12,569 nucleotides of DNA, from assembly GCA_005883295.1 (NCBI GenBank), contig VAWV01000141.1, forward strand, positions 1 through 12,569, in the 5' to 3' direction. Position 1 is the stretch's first letter; every line of letters starts with the position of its first letter. Shown here piece by piece: positions 6,494 to 12,569 of this stretch. A program made the translations under genes and the position numbers. The notes below the pieces were generated by a model, which was given only the letters and a program-made list of their open reading frames with translations, was not told the origin of the DNA and did not search any database. Source of the stretch: Actinomycetota bacterium (GTDB lineage Bacteria; Actinomycetota; Thermoleophilia; Solirubrobacterales; Thermoleophilaceae).

Positions 6494-6594
6494 GATCGCA
6501 TACGGGAGCTCGGACGGACCGGGCTGAGAGGGCGGCTGGGCGCCGCCGACCGTTGAACCTGATCCGGGTAATGCCGGCGTAGGCAAATCGATCG
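6494..6594 (+). ncRNA. TPP riboswitch (THI box)
   Basis: Aptamer that binds thiamine diphosphate and lowers expression of the genes behind it. The conserved core is plain: GGGCTGAGAG at 6521-6530 and CCTGATCCGGGTAATGCC followed by GGCGTAGG up to 6583. Predicted stems: a basal helix from GATCG (6494) and CGATC (6589); a second from ACGG (6514) and CCGT (6550); a variable hairpin GGCGGC/GCCGCC (6531, 6542); and CCGG/CCGG around GTAATG (6564-6577). About 14 nt downstream, CCTC (6601-6604) can pair with GAGG (6610-6613) of the thiO Shine-Dalgarno. There is no T-run, so control is probably at translation initiation (inference). Confidence 0.97.
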
Positions 6595-6622
6595 GCGCGC
6601 CCTCGCCAGGAGGTTTGAGGCG

Positions 6623-7720
6623 GTGAGCGACATGGCGAACACGCGCGAACGCGACGTCGTCGTCGTTGGCGCGGGGATCGTCGGACTCGCCTGCGCCTGG
6701 CGCGCCGCCCAGGCGGGGCTCTCGGTGCTTGTCGTGGAGCGCGACGAGCCGGGCGGTGCGGCGTCGGCGGCGGCAGCGGGCATGCTCGCGCCGGTAACCG
6801 AGGCCGTCTTCGGCGAGCAGGAGCTGCTGCGGCTCAACATGGCCGGCCGCGCCGAGTGGCCCGGCTTCGCCGCGGAGCTCTCCGAGCGCTCCGGCCTGGA
6901 CATCGACTACGCGGAGACCGGCGCGCTGTTCGTTGCGGCGGACCGCGACGACGTGGGAGAGCTCCGCCGGCTCAACGAGCTCCAGCGTTCGCTCGGACTC
7001 GACGCCCGCTGGGTCACGGGCCGGGACTGCCGCCGCCTGGAGCCGGGCCTCTCGCCCCGGGTGGGCGGCGGCGTGCTCGCACCGAATGAGGCGGCGGTCG
7101 ATCCGCGCGCGGTCGTGCGCGCGCTGGTCGCGGTCCTCGATCAGGAGGGCGTCGAGGTGGCGACCGGCTGCGAGGTGGAGCGCGTGGAGGAGTCCGCCGG
7201 GCGGGTGACCGGCCTCGTCACTTCACGCGGGCCGGTGCGCGCGGCGCGGGTACTGGTCGCGGCCGGACCGTGGAGCGGGTCCCTGCACGACGCGGCGCCG
7301 AAGGTGCGGCCGGTGAAGGGCCAGATCGTCCGTCTGCGCGGGGCGGCGCTCGCCAAGCGCATCATCCGTACGCCGCGCTGCTACGTGGTCTGCCGGCCGG
7401 GCGGCGAGATCGTTGTCGGGGCCACGATGGAGGAGCGCGGATTCGACGCGACCGTCACCGCCGGCGGGGTCCACCGGCTGCTCGAGGCGGCCTGGGAGGT
7501 CCTCCCCGACATCGAGGAGCGGGAGCTGGTGGAGGCGAGCGCCGGGCTGCGGCCGGGCACGCCCGACAACCGGCCGGTGATCGCAGCCGCCGGGCCGGAG
7601 GGCCTCGTGTGGGCGACGGGACATCACCGCAGCGGCGTGCTGCTCGCGCCGATCACCGCGACGATGGTCACCCGCATGCTGGTGGGGAGCTCCGCGGCCG
7701 TGGTGGGGAGCCGCGGATGA
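6623..7720 (+). CDS. thiO: glycine oxidase ThiO, thiamine biosynthesis
   Basis: FAD-dependent oxidase that turns glycine into the dehydroglycine used to build the thiazole ring; cytoplasmic. 365 residues, normal length. The N terminus has the dinucleotide-binding GAGIVG (16-21) and the acidic end of the second strand in VVERD. Later come RPVKGQIVRLRG, the VGATMEERGFD strand, GLRPGTPDNRPVI and the C-terminal FAD contact GHHRSGVLLAP, all typical of the family. The start is GTG at 6623 with AGGAGG nine bases upstream; an ATG three codons later is the alternative. First gene of the riboswitch operon; its TGA overlaps the thiS start as ATGA. Confidence 0.95.
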   Translation: MSDMANTRERDVVVVGAGIVGLACAWRAAQAGLSVLVVERDEPGGAASAAAAGMLAPVTEAVFGEQELLRLNMAGRAEWPGFAAELSERSGLDIDYAETGALFVAADRDDVGELRRLNELQRSLGLDARWVTGRDCRRLEPGLSPRVGGGVLAPNEAAVDPRAVVRALVAVLDQEGVEVATGCEVERVEESAGRVTGLVTSRGPVRAARVLVAAGPWSGSLHDAAPKVRPVKGQIVRLRGAALAKRIIRTPRCYVVCRPGGEIVVGATMEERGFDATVTAGGVHRLLEAAWEVLPDIEERELVEASAGLRPGTPDNRPVIAAAGPEGLVWATGHHRSGVLLAPITATMVTRMLVGSSAAVVGSRG

Positions 7721-7923
7721 AGGTGCGCCTGAACGGCGAACCGTGTGAGGTGCGCGAGGACGCGAGCGTGCTCGACGTGGTGGCCGCCAGCGGCGCCGAG
7801 CCGGAAGGCCGCGGCGTGGCCGTGGCGGTCGATGGCGAGGTGGTCCCCCGCGGCGAGTGGGACGAGTTCGAGCTGCGCGAGGGGCAGCGCGTGGAGGTCC
7901 TCCAGGCGGTGCAGGGTGGCTGA
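7717..7923 (+). CDS. thiS: sulfur carrier protein ThiS
   Basis: Ubiquitin-fold protein of 68 residues whose C-terminal Gly-Gly is converted to a thiocarboxylate and gives sulfur to ThiG for thiazole formation. The sequence has the expected pattern: MKVRLNGEPCEV at the first hairpin, VAVAVDGEVVPRGEW in the middle, DEFELREGQRVEVLQAVQGG at the end. The terminal GG is at 67-68. The start ATG overlaps the thiO stop (ATGA), and the last 8 nt overlap the thiG start. The partner adenylyltransferase ThiF is not in this window and must be supplied from elsewhere or replaced by a MoeB-like enzyme (inference). Confidence 0.95.
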   Translation: MKVRLNGEPCEVREDASVLDVVAASGAEPEGRGVAVAVDGEVVPRGEWDEFELREGQRVEVLQAVQGG

Positions 7924-8695
7924 GTGCGGCCCGCTCACGATCGCCGGGCGCGAGTTCGGCTCGCGCCTCATCCTCGGCACCGGCGGCTTCCGCAGCCTCG
8001 AGTCGATGGCCGAGGCGCTGGCGGCGTCGGGCGCCGAGCTCGCGACGGTGGCGCTGCGCCGCGTGGACGCGTCGGCGCGCGGCTCGATTGTCGAGGTACT
8101 GGAGGAGGCAGGCTGCACGCTGCTCCCGAACACCGCAGGCTGCTTCACCGCCCGCGACGCGGTCCTCACCGCCGAGCTCTCGCGCGAGGCCTTCGACACA
8201 GACTGGATCAAGCTCGAGGTGATCGGCGACGAACGCACGCTCCTCCCGGAGGGCAGCGAGCTGCTCGACGCCGCCGAGACGCTCGTGGCCGAGGGGTACG
8301 TCGTGCTCCCCTACGCCAACGACGACCCGGTCCTGGCGCGCCGCCTCGAGGACGCCGGCTGCGCGGCGGTGATGCCGCTGGGGTCGCCGATCGGCAGCGG
8401 CATGGGCATCCGTAACCCGTACAACCTGCGGCTCATCGTCGAGCGGGCGGACGTGCCGGTGATCCTGGATGCCGGGATCGGCACTGCGTCGGACGCGGCG
8501 CTGGCGATGGAGGCCGGCTGCGACGGCGTGCTCCTCGCCAGCTCGGTCTCGCGGGCGGAGGATCCGGCACGGATGGCGCGCGCGATGCGCCACGCGGTCA
8601 CGGCCGGCCGGCTGGCGTTCGAGTCCGGCCGCATCCCGCGGCGGCTCTACGGAGAGGCCTCGACGCCGACCGAGGGCGTGCCAGAGCTCACGTGA
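7916..8695 (+). CDS. thiG: thiazole synthase ThiG
   Basis: Forms the thiazole phosphate from deoxyxylulose phosphate, dehydroglycine (from ThiO) and ThiS thiocarboxylate; TIM barrel. 259 residues. Motifs: LGTGGF (20-25), VALRRVD (45-51), LPNTAGC (70-76), WIKLEVIGD (97-105) with Lys99 as the Schiff-base lysine, MPLGSPIGSGMGIRNPYN (153-170) and DAGIGTASDAALAME (185-199). The next segment reads VLLASSVSRAEDP where most homologues I know have VLLNTA, so the Asn at 208 is replaced by Ala. The start is GTG at 7916, overlapping thiS by 8 nt, which gives an N terminus just ahead of the first strand. Its TGA overlaps the next gene as GTGA. Confidence 0.96.
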   Translation: MAECGPLTIAGREFGSRLILGTGGFRSLESMAEALAASGAELATVALRRVDASARGSIVEVLEEAGCTLLPNTAGCFTARDAVLTAELSREAFDTDWIKLEVIGDERTLLPEGSELLDAAETLVAEGYVVLPYANDDPVLARRLEDAGCAAVMPLGSPIGSGMGIRNPYNLRLIVERADVPVILDAGIGTASDAALAMEAGCDGVLLASSVSRAEDPARMARAMRHAVTAGRLAFESGRIPRRLYGEASTPTEGVPELT

Positions 8696-9180
8696 GCCCG
8701 TCGGCGCTCGACGTGCAGGGCTTCGCGGACCGCTGGCGCGCGGCGTGGACGAGCGCGGACCGTGAGGCGTTCGCGGCCTGCTGTGCCGCGGGCGTGAGCT
8801 ACGAGGACCCGATCACGGCCGAGCCGCTCGAGGGGCTCGAGGCGCTCGCCCTGCACGCCGGCCGCTACCGCGACGCCTTCCCGGACATGCGGATCGAGCC
8901 ATCGGGCCCTGCGGTTGTGGAGGGCGGGTTCGGCTGCGTCCCCTGGCGCCTGCTCGGCACCCACAACGGGAGGTTCGCGGGCATACCGGGAAGCGGGCGC
9001 TTCGTGATCATCCAGGGAGTCCACTACCTGGAGCTGAAGGACGGGCGCGTGCGCCGGGCGCGCGGGTTCTACGACCTCTACGACGCGGGGGTGCAGCTCG
9101 GTCTTCTGCCCGCGCGCGGCTCCCTCGCCGAGAGCGCGCTGCTGCTGTTGCGTGGGTTCGGTTTCCGGGCGCGCGCCTGA
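8692..9180 (+). CDS. SnoaL/NTF2-fold protein at the end of the thiamine operon
   Basis: 162 residues with the alpha+beta cone pattern of SnoaL-like polyketide-cyclase and NTF2 proteins: a first helix with FADRWRAAW, a DREAFAACC helix, YEDPITAEPLEG, a helix with YRDAFPDMRIE, a strand VPWRLLGTHNG, GIPGSGR, and a final strand pair with GVHYLELKDGRVRRARGFYD. Such folds bind small hydrophobic or charged ligands and act as cyclases, isomerases or plain binders; no specific reaction can be named. The catalytic acid is not obvious. The start GTG overlaps the thiG stop as GTGA, so it is translated with the thiamine genes and falls under the riboswitch. The C terminus (residues 135-162) is leucine- and arginine-rich and beyond the core fold. 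It ends 6 nt from convergent argF. Confidence 0.85.
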   Translation: MSPSALDVQGFADRWRAAWTSADREAFAACCAAGVSYEDPITAEPLEGLEALALHAGRYRDAFPDMRIEPSGPAVVEGGFGCVPWRLLGTHNGRFAGIPGSGRFVIIQGVHYLELKDGRVRRARGFYDLYDAGVQLGLLPARGSLAESALLLLRGFGFRARA

Positions 9181-9186
9181 GCAGAA

Positions 9187-10068
9187 CTACGCGACCAGCA
9201 GCTCGAGCAGCGCCTTCTGCGCGTGCAGGCGGTTCTCGGCCTGGTCCCACACGGCCGAGCGCTCGCCGTAGAGCACCCCGGCCGTGATCTCCTCGCCGGG
9301 ATGCGCCGGGAGGCAGTGGAGCGCGATCGCCTCGGGGCGGGCCCGCTCGAGCAGCGCCTCGTCCAGGCGGTACGGCTCGAGGGAAGTGCGGAGCGAGGCG
9401 GCGCTCGCCTCATCGCCCATGCTCACCCAGACGTCGGTGTAGAGCGCGTGAGCTCCCTCCGCTGCGGCCTCCGGATCGCTGGTCAACGTGACCGACGCGC
9501 CGTCCACCGACAGCGACGGGCGCCGCTCCTCGGGCGTGGCCACGGCGACCTCCATGCCGGCGGCTGCGCCGAGCAGCATCAGCGAGTTGGCGACGTTGTT
9601 GCCGTCGCCGACGTAGGCGAGCTTCAGGCCGCGCAGGTCGCCGAAGCGCTCGCGCAGCGTGAGCAGGTCGGCGAGCGCCTGGCAGGGGTGGTGCTCGGAG
9701 GTGAGCATGTTCACGACTGGCACGGCTGAGTGCTCGGCGAGCTCCTCCACGGTGCGGTGCGGACCGGTGCGGATGCCGATGGCGGCGACGAAGCGCGACA
9801 GCACCAGCGCGAAGTCGCGCAGCGACTCGCCGCGCGATAGCTGGGTCTCGCCCTCGCGCAGCACCACCGGATGGCCGCCGAGCTCGGTCACGCCGACCTC
9901 GAAGGAGACCCTGGTCCGGGTGGATGGCCGTTCGAAGATCAGCGCCACGGACCGCCCGGCGAGGACCTGCGACGCGTGCCGGTCGGCCTTGAGCTCGAGC
10001 GCACGATCGAGGACGCCATCCAGCTCATCGCTCGTAAGCTCCTCGCCGGTGAGGAAGTGACGCGGCAC
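9187..10068 (-). CDS. argF: ornithine carbamoyltransferase
   Basis: Makes citrulline from ornithine and carbamoyl phosphate in arginine biosynthesis; cytoplasmic trimer. 293 residues. Carbamoyl-phosphate contacts: FERPSTRTRVSFE with STRTR at 49-53, and HPCQALADL. GDGNNVANS and VWVSMGDE (the SMG loop of ornithine-specific enzymes) and HCLPAHPGEEIT (HCLP at 251-254) are all present. The start is GTG at 10068, giving MPRHFLTGEEL, the usual beginning. Upstream in-frame starts would run deep into the divergent gene. No usable Shine-Dalgarno lies ahead of it, but a TACGAT sits 7 to 12 nt upstream, pointing to a leaderless message. No other arg gene is in the window. Confidence 0.96.
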   Translation of the reverse strand: MPRHFLTGEELTSDELDGVLDRALELKADRHASQVLAGRSVALIFERPSTRTRVSFEVGVTELGGHPVVLREGETQLSRGESLRDFALVLSRFVAAIGIRTGPHRTVEELAEHSAVPVVNMLTSEHHPCQALADLLTLRERFGDLRGLKLAYVGDGNNVANSLMLLGAAAGMEVAVATPEERRPSLSVDGASVTLTSDPEAAAEGAHALYTDVWVSMGDEASAASLRTSLEPYRLDEALLERARPEAIALHCLPAHPGEEITAGVLYGERSAVWDQAENRLHAQKALLELLVA

Positions 10069-10887
10069 CCTCGGATCGTAGTCCGCGTCGTCACCTGGAA
10101 CCTCTTCCACGGGCGCGACGACCCGCCCGACCCCTCGCTCCGCACCTGGCGCTCCCGGCTCCTGCGGATCACGGAGCGGAGCGCGACGCACGAGCAGGTG
10201 AACCGTCCGCTACGCGACGAGTTCGCGGCGCGGCTCGCCACCCTCGCCTGGGATGTGGCGCTGCTTCAGGAGGTCCCGCCGGGCTGGCTGCGGCCACTCG
10301 CCGGGGCGGCGCGAGCGAGCGGCGCTTCGGCGCTCACCTCGCGCAACTTCCTCCATATGGCGCGCGCCGCGCTGGCGCGCCTGAACCCCGACCTCGTAGC
10401 GTCGGGCGAGGGCGGCTCCAACCAGGTGCTCGCGCGACCGTCCTGGCGGATCTCGAGGGTCGCCCGCAGGACCACGGCCCCGCGGCCGGAGCGGCGGCGC
10501 ATGCTGCTGGTCCGCCTGCGGGAGCCGGGCGGCGCCGAGCTCGTCGTGGCGAACGTGCACCTGTCGACGCGCGACCCCACGGACGAGGCGCTCGCGGCGG
10601 CCCAGTACGCGGTCGCGTGGAGTGACGGTGCGCCGCTGGTGTTCGGGGGCGATCTGAACCTTCGGCCCGATCGCGCGCCGGCCGCCTTCGCCGAGCTCGG
10701 CGCGCGGCACGGCCTGTCCGGTGCCACCGCGCCGGGTGCCATCGACCACCTGCTGGTCCGCGGCCTCGTGCCGCTGCACGAGGCCGAGGCGTTCGCGCCC
10801 TCGGCGCGCGAGGTGCCGGGAAGCGATGGGCTCGCGATCAGGCTCTCCGACCACTCACCCGTCGCCGCGACGTTCGAGGTGAGATAG
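10057..10887 (+). CDS. endonuclease/exonuclease/phosphatase (EEP) family hydrolase
   Basis: Metal-dependent phosphoesterase of the EEP fold (relatives: exonuclease III, DNase I, sphingomyelinases), probably cytoplasmic; no signal peptide is seen. 276 residues. Signatures in order: VVTWNLFHG (11-19) with Asn15; LLQEV with the metal ligand Glu72; VVANVHLS; FGGDLNLRP with Asp199 and Asn201; AIDHLL with Asp230; and RLSDHSPV with the catalytic Asp265-His266. All core residues are present, so it should be active; the substrate (nucleic acid, lipid or other phosphodiester) is unknown. The only ordinary start before the first strand is GTG at 10057, which overlaps the divergent argF start by 12 bp. 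If argF starts as called, the promoter lies within argF; TAAGCT at 10035-10040 could be its -10. Confidence 0.85.
   Translation: MTRHPRIVVRVVTWNLFHGRDDPPDPSLRTWRSRLLRITERSATHEQVNRPLRDEFAARLATLAWDVALLQEVPPGWLRPLAGAARASGASALTSRNFLHMARAALARLNPDLVASGEGGSNQVLARPSWRISRVARRTTAPRPERRRMLLVRLREPGGAELVVANVHLSTRDPTDEALAAAQYAVAWSDGAPLVFGGDLNLRPDRAPAAFAELGARHGLSGATAPGAIDHLLVRGLVPLHEAEAFAPSAREVPGSDGLAIRLSDHSPVAATFEVR
10075..10080 (-). promoter_or_regulatory. candidate -10 box for leaderless argF
   Basis: TACGAT on the minus strand matches the actinobacterial TANNNT pattern and ends 6 nt before the argF GTG, the spacing expected when transcription starts on the start codon. A weak -35 (GGTTCC or TTCCAG) lies 14 to 16 nt further upstream. 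The box lies inside the first codons of the divergent EEP gene. Confidence 0.5.
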
Positions 10888-10944
10888 TGCCCCGTGCCAG
10901 GCGTAATCCGTTCCTCGGTTCGGGTGAGACGAGAGGAGAGGGAG

Positions 10945-11703
10945 ATGGCGGAGACATCCAGAGGTTCGGCCGGAGGTCGAGGGTCGAAGTCGTCGAGCGG
11001 CGGCTCTCGGACGCGCGCCCGGTCGCAGTCGCGCGCGCGATCCGGCGGCTCCTCCGCCTCGGCCCGGAAGAGCGCCGCGCGGAAGGGCGGCCAGGCGCGC
11101 GGCCGCCAGCAGACTGCACAGAAGCGCGCACGCCAGGCCACGGCTCCGGCCGCCCAGTTCTCGGGCAAGACCGTGGCCGAGCTACGGGAGGCAATAGCCA
11201 AGGGCATCGTCGCCCCGCTCAACCTCGTGATGCTTACGCGCGACCGCATCCAGGAGGTCCTCGACGACGCGGTCAGCCGCGGACGCGTAACCGCGGACGA
11301 CGCCCAGGACCTGGCCCGCAACCTCTTCGAGCGCGGCCGCAAGCAGACGAACGACGTTCTCGGCGACCTCGAGCAGCTGCTGGGCCGCGGTGGCGGCCAG
11401 CTCCAGGATGCGCGCAAGGCGGCGGGGCGCGCACGCGTCCAGGTCGAGGACGCCACCTCCCGGGCGCGGGCGAGGGTCCGAGGCGCCGGCGACGTGGCGC
11501 TCGCGCAGGCCGACCGGGCGCGCCGGGTGACGGGCATGGGGCCCAGCTTCCCGATCCTCGGTTACGACGACCTGACCGCCGCGCAGGTGGTGAGCCGGCT
11601 CGACTCCCTCACGCCGGCCGAGCTGCGCAAGGTGCGCGACTACGAGCGCCGCAACGCGAACCGCAAGTCGGTGCTCGATGCGATCGAGACGAAGCTGAGC
11701 TGA
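10945..11703 (+). CDS. phasin-like protein with a histone-like basic N-terminal tail
   Basis: 252 residues in three parts. Residues 1-70 are disordered and basic, made almost only of Arg, Lys, Ser, Ala, Gly and Gln, like histone H1-type tails. Residues 75-195 are helical; the segment with LTRDRIQEVLDDAVSRGR and DDAQDLARNLFERGRK is the pattern of PhaI/PhaF-like phasins that coat polyester granules, followed by a coiled-coil-like Arg/Ala stretch. Residues 201-252 form a C-terminal module (PILGYDDLTAAQVVSRLDSL, AELRKVRDYERRNANRK) seen at the end of other actinobacterial proteins, including some lipid-droplet or granule-associated ones. A role in binding granules and perhaps DNA is inferred. The start ATG has a purine-rich GAGGAGAGGGAG just upstream; an upstream GTG in frame at 10894 is less likely. 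Confidence 0.78.
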   Translation: MAETSRGSAGGRGSKSSSGGSRTRARSQSRARSGGSSASARKSAARKGGQARGRQQTAQKRARQATAPAAQFSGKTVAELREAIAKGIVAPLNLVMLTRDRIQEVLDDAVSRGRVTADDAQDLARNLFERGRKQTNDVLGDLEQLLGRGGGQLQDARKAAGRARVQVEDATSRARARVRGAGDVALAQADRARRVTGMGPSFPILGYDDLTAAQVVSRLDSLTPAELRKVRDYERRNANRKSVLDAIETKLS

Positions 11704-11707
11704 CGGG

Positions 11708-12569
11708 CTATCCCGGCGCCAGGTCGCGCGCCACCGCCGCGAGCTCGAGCCGCTCGCCGGTGAGCTCGCCGAGCAGCTCGTCCGCGGTCCGCGCCTGACC
11801 CTCCTGCCACAGGGAGCGCAGCAGCGCGCCGGCCTCGGGCTCGGCGAACCAGCTCGCCCCGAAGCGATCGCGGAGCACGCGGCGGAGGTACGTCTCGAGG
11901 GCCCACGCGCGCAGGTACCGGGCGGCGTAGAAGAACGCGTCCACGTCGCTCAGCCAGGTCGTGGTCGGCCATTCGACCCGCACCGCCTGGGACAGAAGGG
12001 ACGCGTACCGGCCGGGAGCGCTGCCGTCGAGCTCGCCCGCGTGCAGCTCGATCTCGTAGAGCAGCTTGGCGCAGTAGCGGCGGAGCATCACCAGCCGCAC
12101 GGCGCGGGAGTGGCTGATGACGGGACCGGCGTCGCCCACGCGCAGCGCCGCCCGAAGCCACTCCGGCGTTGACACAAGGTGCTGAAACAGGAAGGCGAAG
12201 CCCTCGGTCACCGAGTTGTCGCCCAGGTAGCGGGCCTCCACGGGGAGCTCGCGGGCGACTCGCGAGTAGTGATGTGCGTGCCCCGCCTCGTGCATGAGCA
12301 CCTCGTAGTCGTCGCGCCCACCGACGAGCGCCATCACGAGATGCACCTCGTCGGGGACCTGCACCGCCGCGCAGAACGCGCGCGGGGTCTTGTTCGGGCG
12401 CTCCTCGAGGTCCAGCCGCACGCCGCCTCCGTCCAGGCCCAGCCCCTCGAGGGTGAGCTCGTACGAGGCAAGGAGCCGCTCGCCCGGAAAGGCCCAGTCG
12501 AGGCCGGGCGCGCGCATGAAGGCCGCGATGTCCGACCTGCGAAGCCACTCGAGGCCGAAGCCCAGCTGC
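11708..12569 (-). CDS. M3-type zinc metallopeptidase (oligoendopeptidase-like), N terminus outside window
   Basis: C-terminal 286 residues of a zinc metallopeptidase; the frame is still open at the right edge, so the start is missing. The active site reads HEAGHAHHY, and a Glu lies 25 residues after the second zinc-binding His (SVTEGFAFLF), the spacing of the third zinc ligand in thimet oligopeptidase/oligoendopeptidase F (family M3). Downstream helices hold YCAKLLYEIELH and FFYAARYLRAWALETYLRR, again typical of the M3 bowl. It would cut short peptides in the cytoplasm. The family can be called, the subfamily cannot. The ATG at 12517 lies well inside conserved sequence and is not the start. 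Convergent with the phasin-like gene, with 4 nt between the stops. Confidence 0.88.
   Translation of the reverse strand, partial: QLGFGLEWLRRSDIAAFMRAPGLDWAFPGERLLASYELTLEGLGLDGGGVRLDLEERPNKTPRAFCAAVQVPDEVHLVMALVGGRDDYEVLMHEAGHAHHYSRVARELPVEARYLGDNSVTEGFAFLFQHLVSTPEWLRAALRVGDAGPVISHSRAVRLVMLRRYCAKLLYEIELHAGELDGSAPGRYASLLSQAVRVEWPTTTWLSDVDAFFYAARYLRAWALETYLRRVLRDRFGASWFAEPEAGALLRSLWQEGQARTADELLGELTGERLELAAVARDLAPG

Noticed and set aside
7223..8593. Open frame of 456 codons on the minus strand, opposite thiO, thiS and thiG
   Set aside because: Antisense to three firmly identified genes; low-complexity Arg/Pro/His composition.
10069..10191. Earlier argF start at 10191
   Set aside because: It would add 41 poorly conserved residues opposite the EEP catalytic N terminus, while GTG 10068 gives the usual family start.
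10266..11537. Open frame of 423 codons on the minus strand, opposite the EEP and phasin-like genes
   Set aside because: Compositionally biased Ser/Arg/Ala translation with no motif; the genes on the plus strand carry clear family signatures.
1..12569. Mobile elements, CRISPR arrays, tRNA or rRNA genes
   Set aside because: No transposase or integrase motifs, no regularly spaced repeats, and no cloverleaf or rRNA-like stretch were seen on either strand.

Overview
The window is very GC-rich and tightly packed, with third codon positions almost all G or C, frequent GTG and TTG starts, and several 4 to 12 nt gene overlaps. The codon style, the DUF6458-type small membrane protein, the cluster of single pyruvate dehydrogenase genes and a phasin-like protein with a basic tail suggest a high-GC actinobacterium. 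My best guess is the class Thermoleophilia (Solirubrobacterales or a relative), but this rests on general resemblance and not on a marker gene. It looks like ordinary chromosome: I see no insertion sequences, phage genes, tRNAs or CRISPR arrays.

Left part, minus strand, positions 1 to 6038. Reading in the direction of transcription, a secreted glycosidase-like protein comes first. Then follow thiE (thiamine phosphate synthase), a small four-helix membrane protein, an acyl-CoA thioesterase of the 4HBT type, lpd (dihydrolipoamide dehydrogenase), a DsbA/HCCA-isomerase-like protein and the first two thirds of the E1-alpha gene of a 2-oxoacid dehydrogenase, which leaves the window. From thiE to the DsbA-like gene the coding regions overlap or are separated by at most 13 nt, so they are probably co-transcribed. 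This puts a TPP-making enzyme next to a TPP-using enzyme and its E3 partner. A gap of about 250 nt with a long imperfect inverted repeat separates the DsbA-like gene from E1-alpha.

Middle, plus strand, positions 6222 to 9180. A small DUF6458 membrane protein is followed by a clear TPP riboswitch. The riboswitch leads a four-gene overlapping operon: thiO (glycine oxidase), thiS (sulfur carrier), thiG (thiazole synthase) and a SnoaL/NTF2-fold protein not expected in the pathway. thiF and thiC are not in the window. The riboswitch implies repression of thiazole synthesis by TPP, while thiE on the other strand has no such element.

Right part, positions 9187 to 12569. argF (ornithine carbamoyltransferase, minus) and an endonuclease/exonuclease/phosphatase-family protein (plus) lie head to head, and their coding regions appear to overlap by 12 bp. 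argF has a promoter -10 motif placed as in leaderless actinobacterial genes. Next comes a phasin-like protein with a histone-like N-terminal tail (plus). The window ends inside a convergent M3-type zinc metallopeptidase (minus).

Nothing here is a clearly new system. The points most worth a second look are the SnoaL-like fourth cistron of the riboswitch operon, the head-to-head argF/EEP overlap, the DsbA-like gene that lacks a normal start codon where its fold requires one, and the basic-tailed phasin-like protein.
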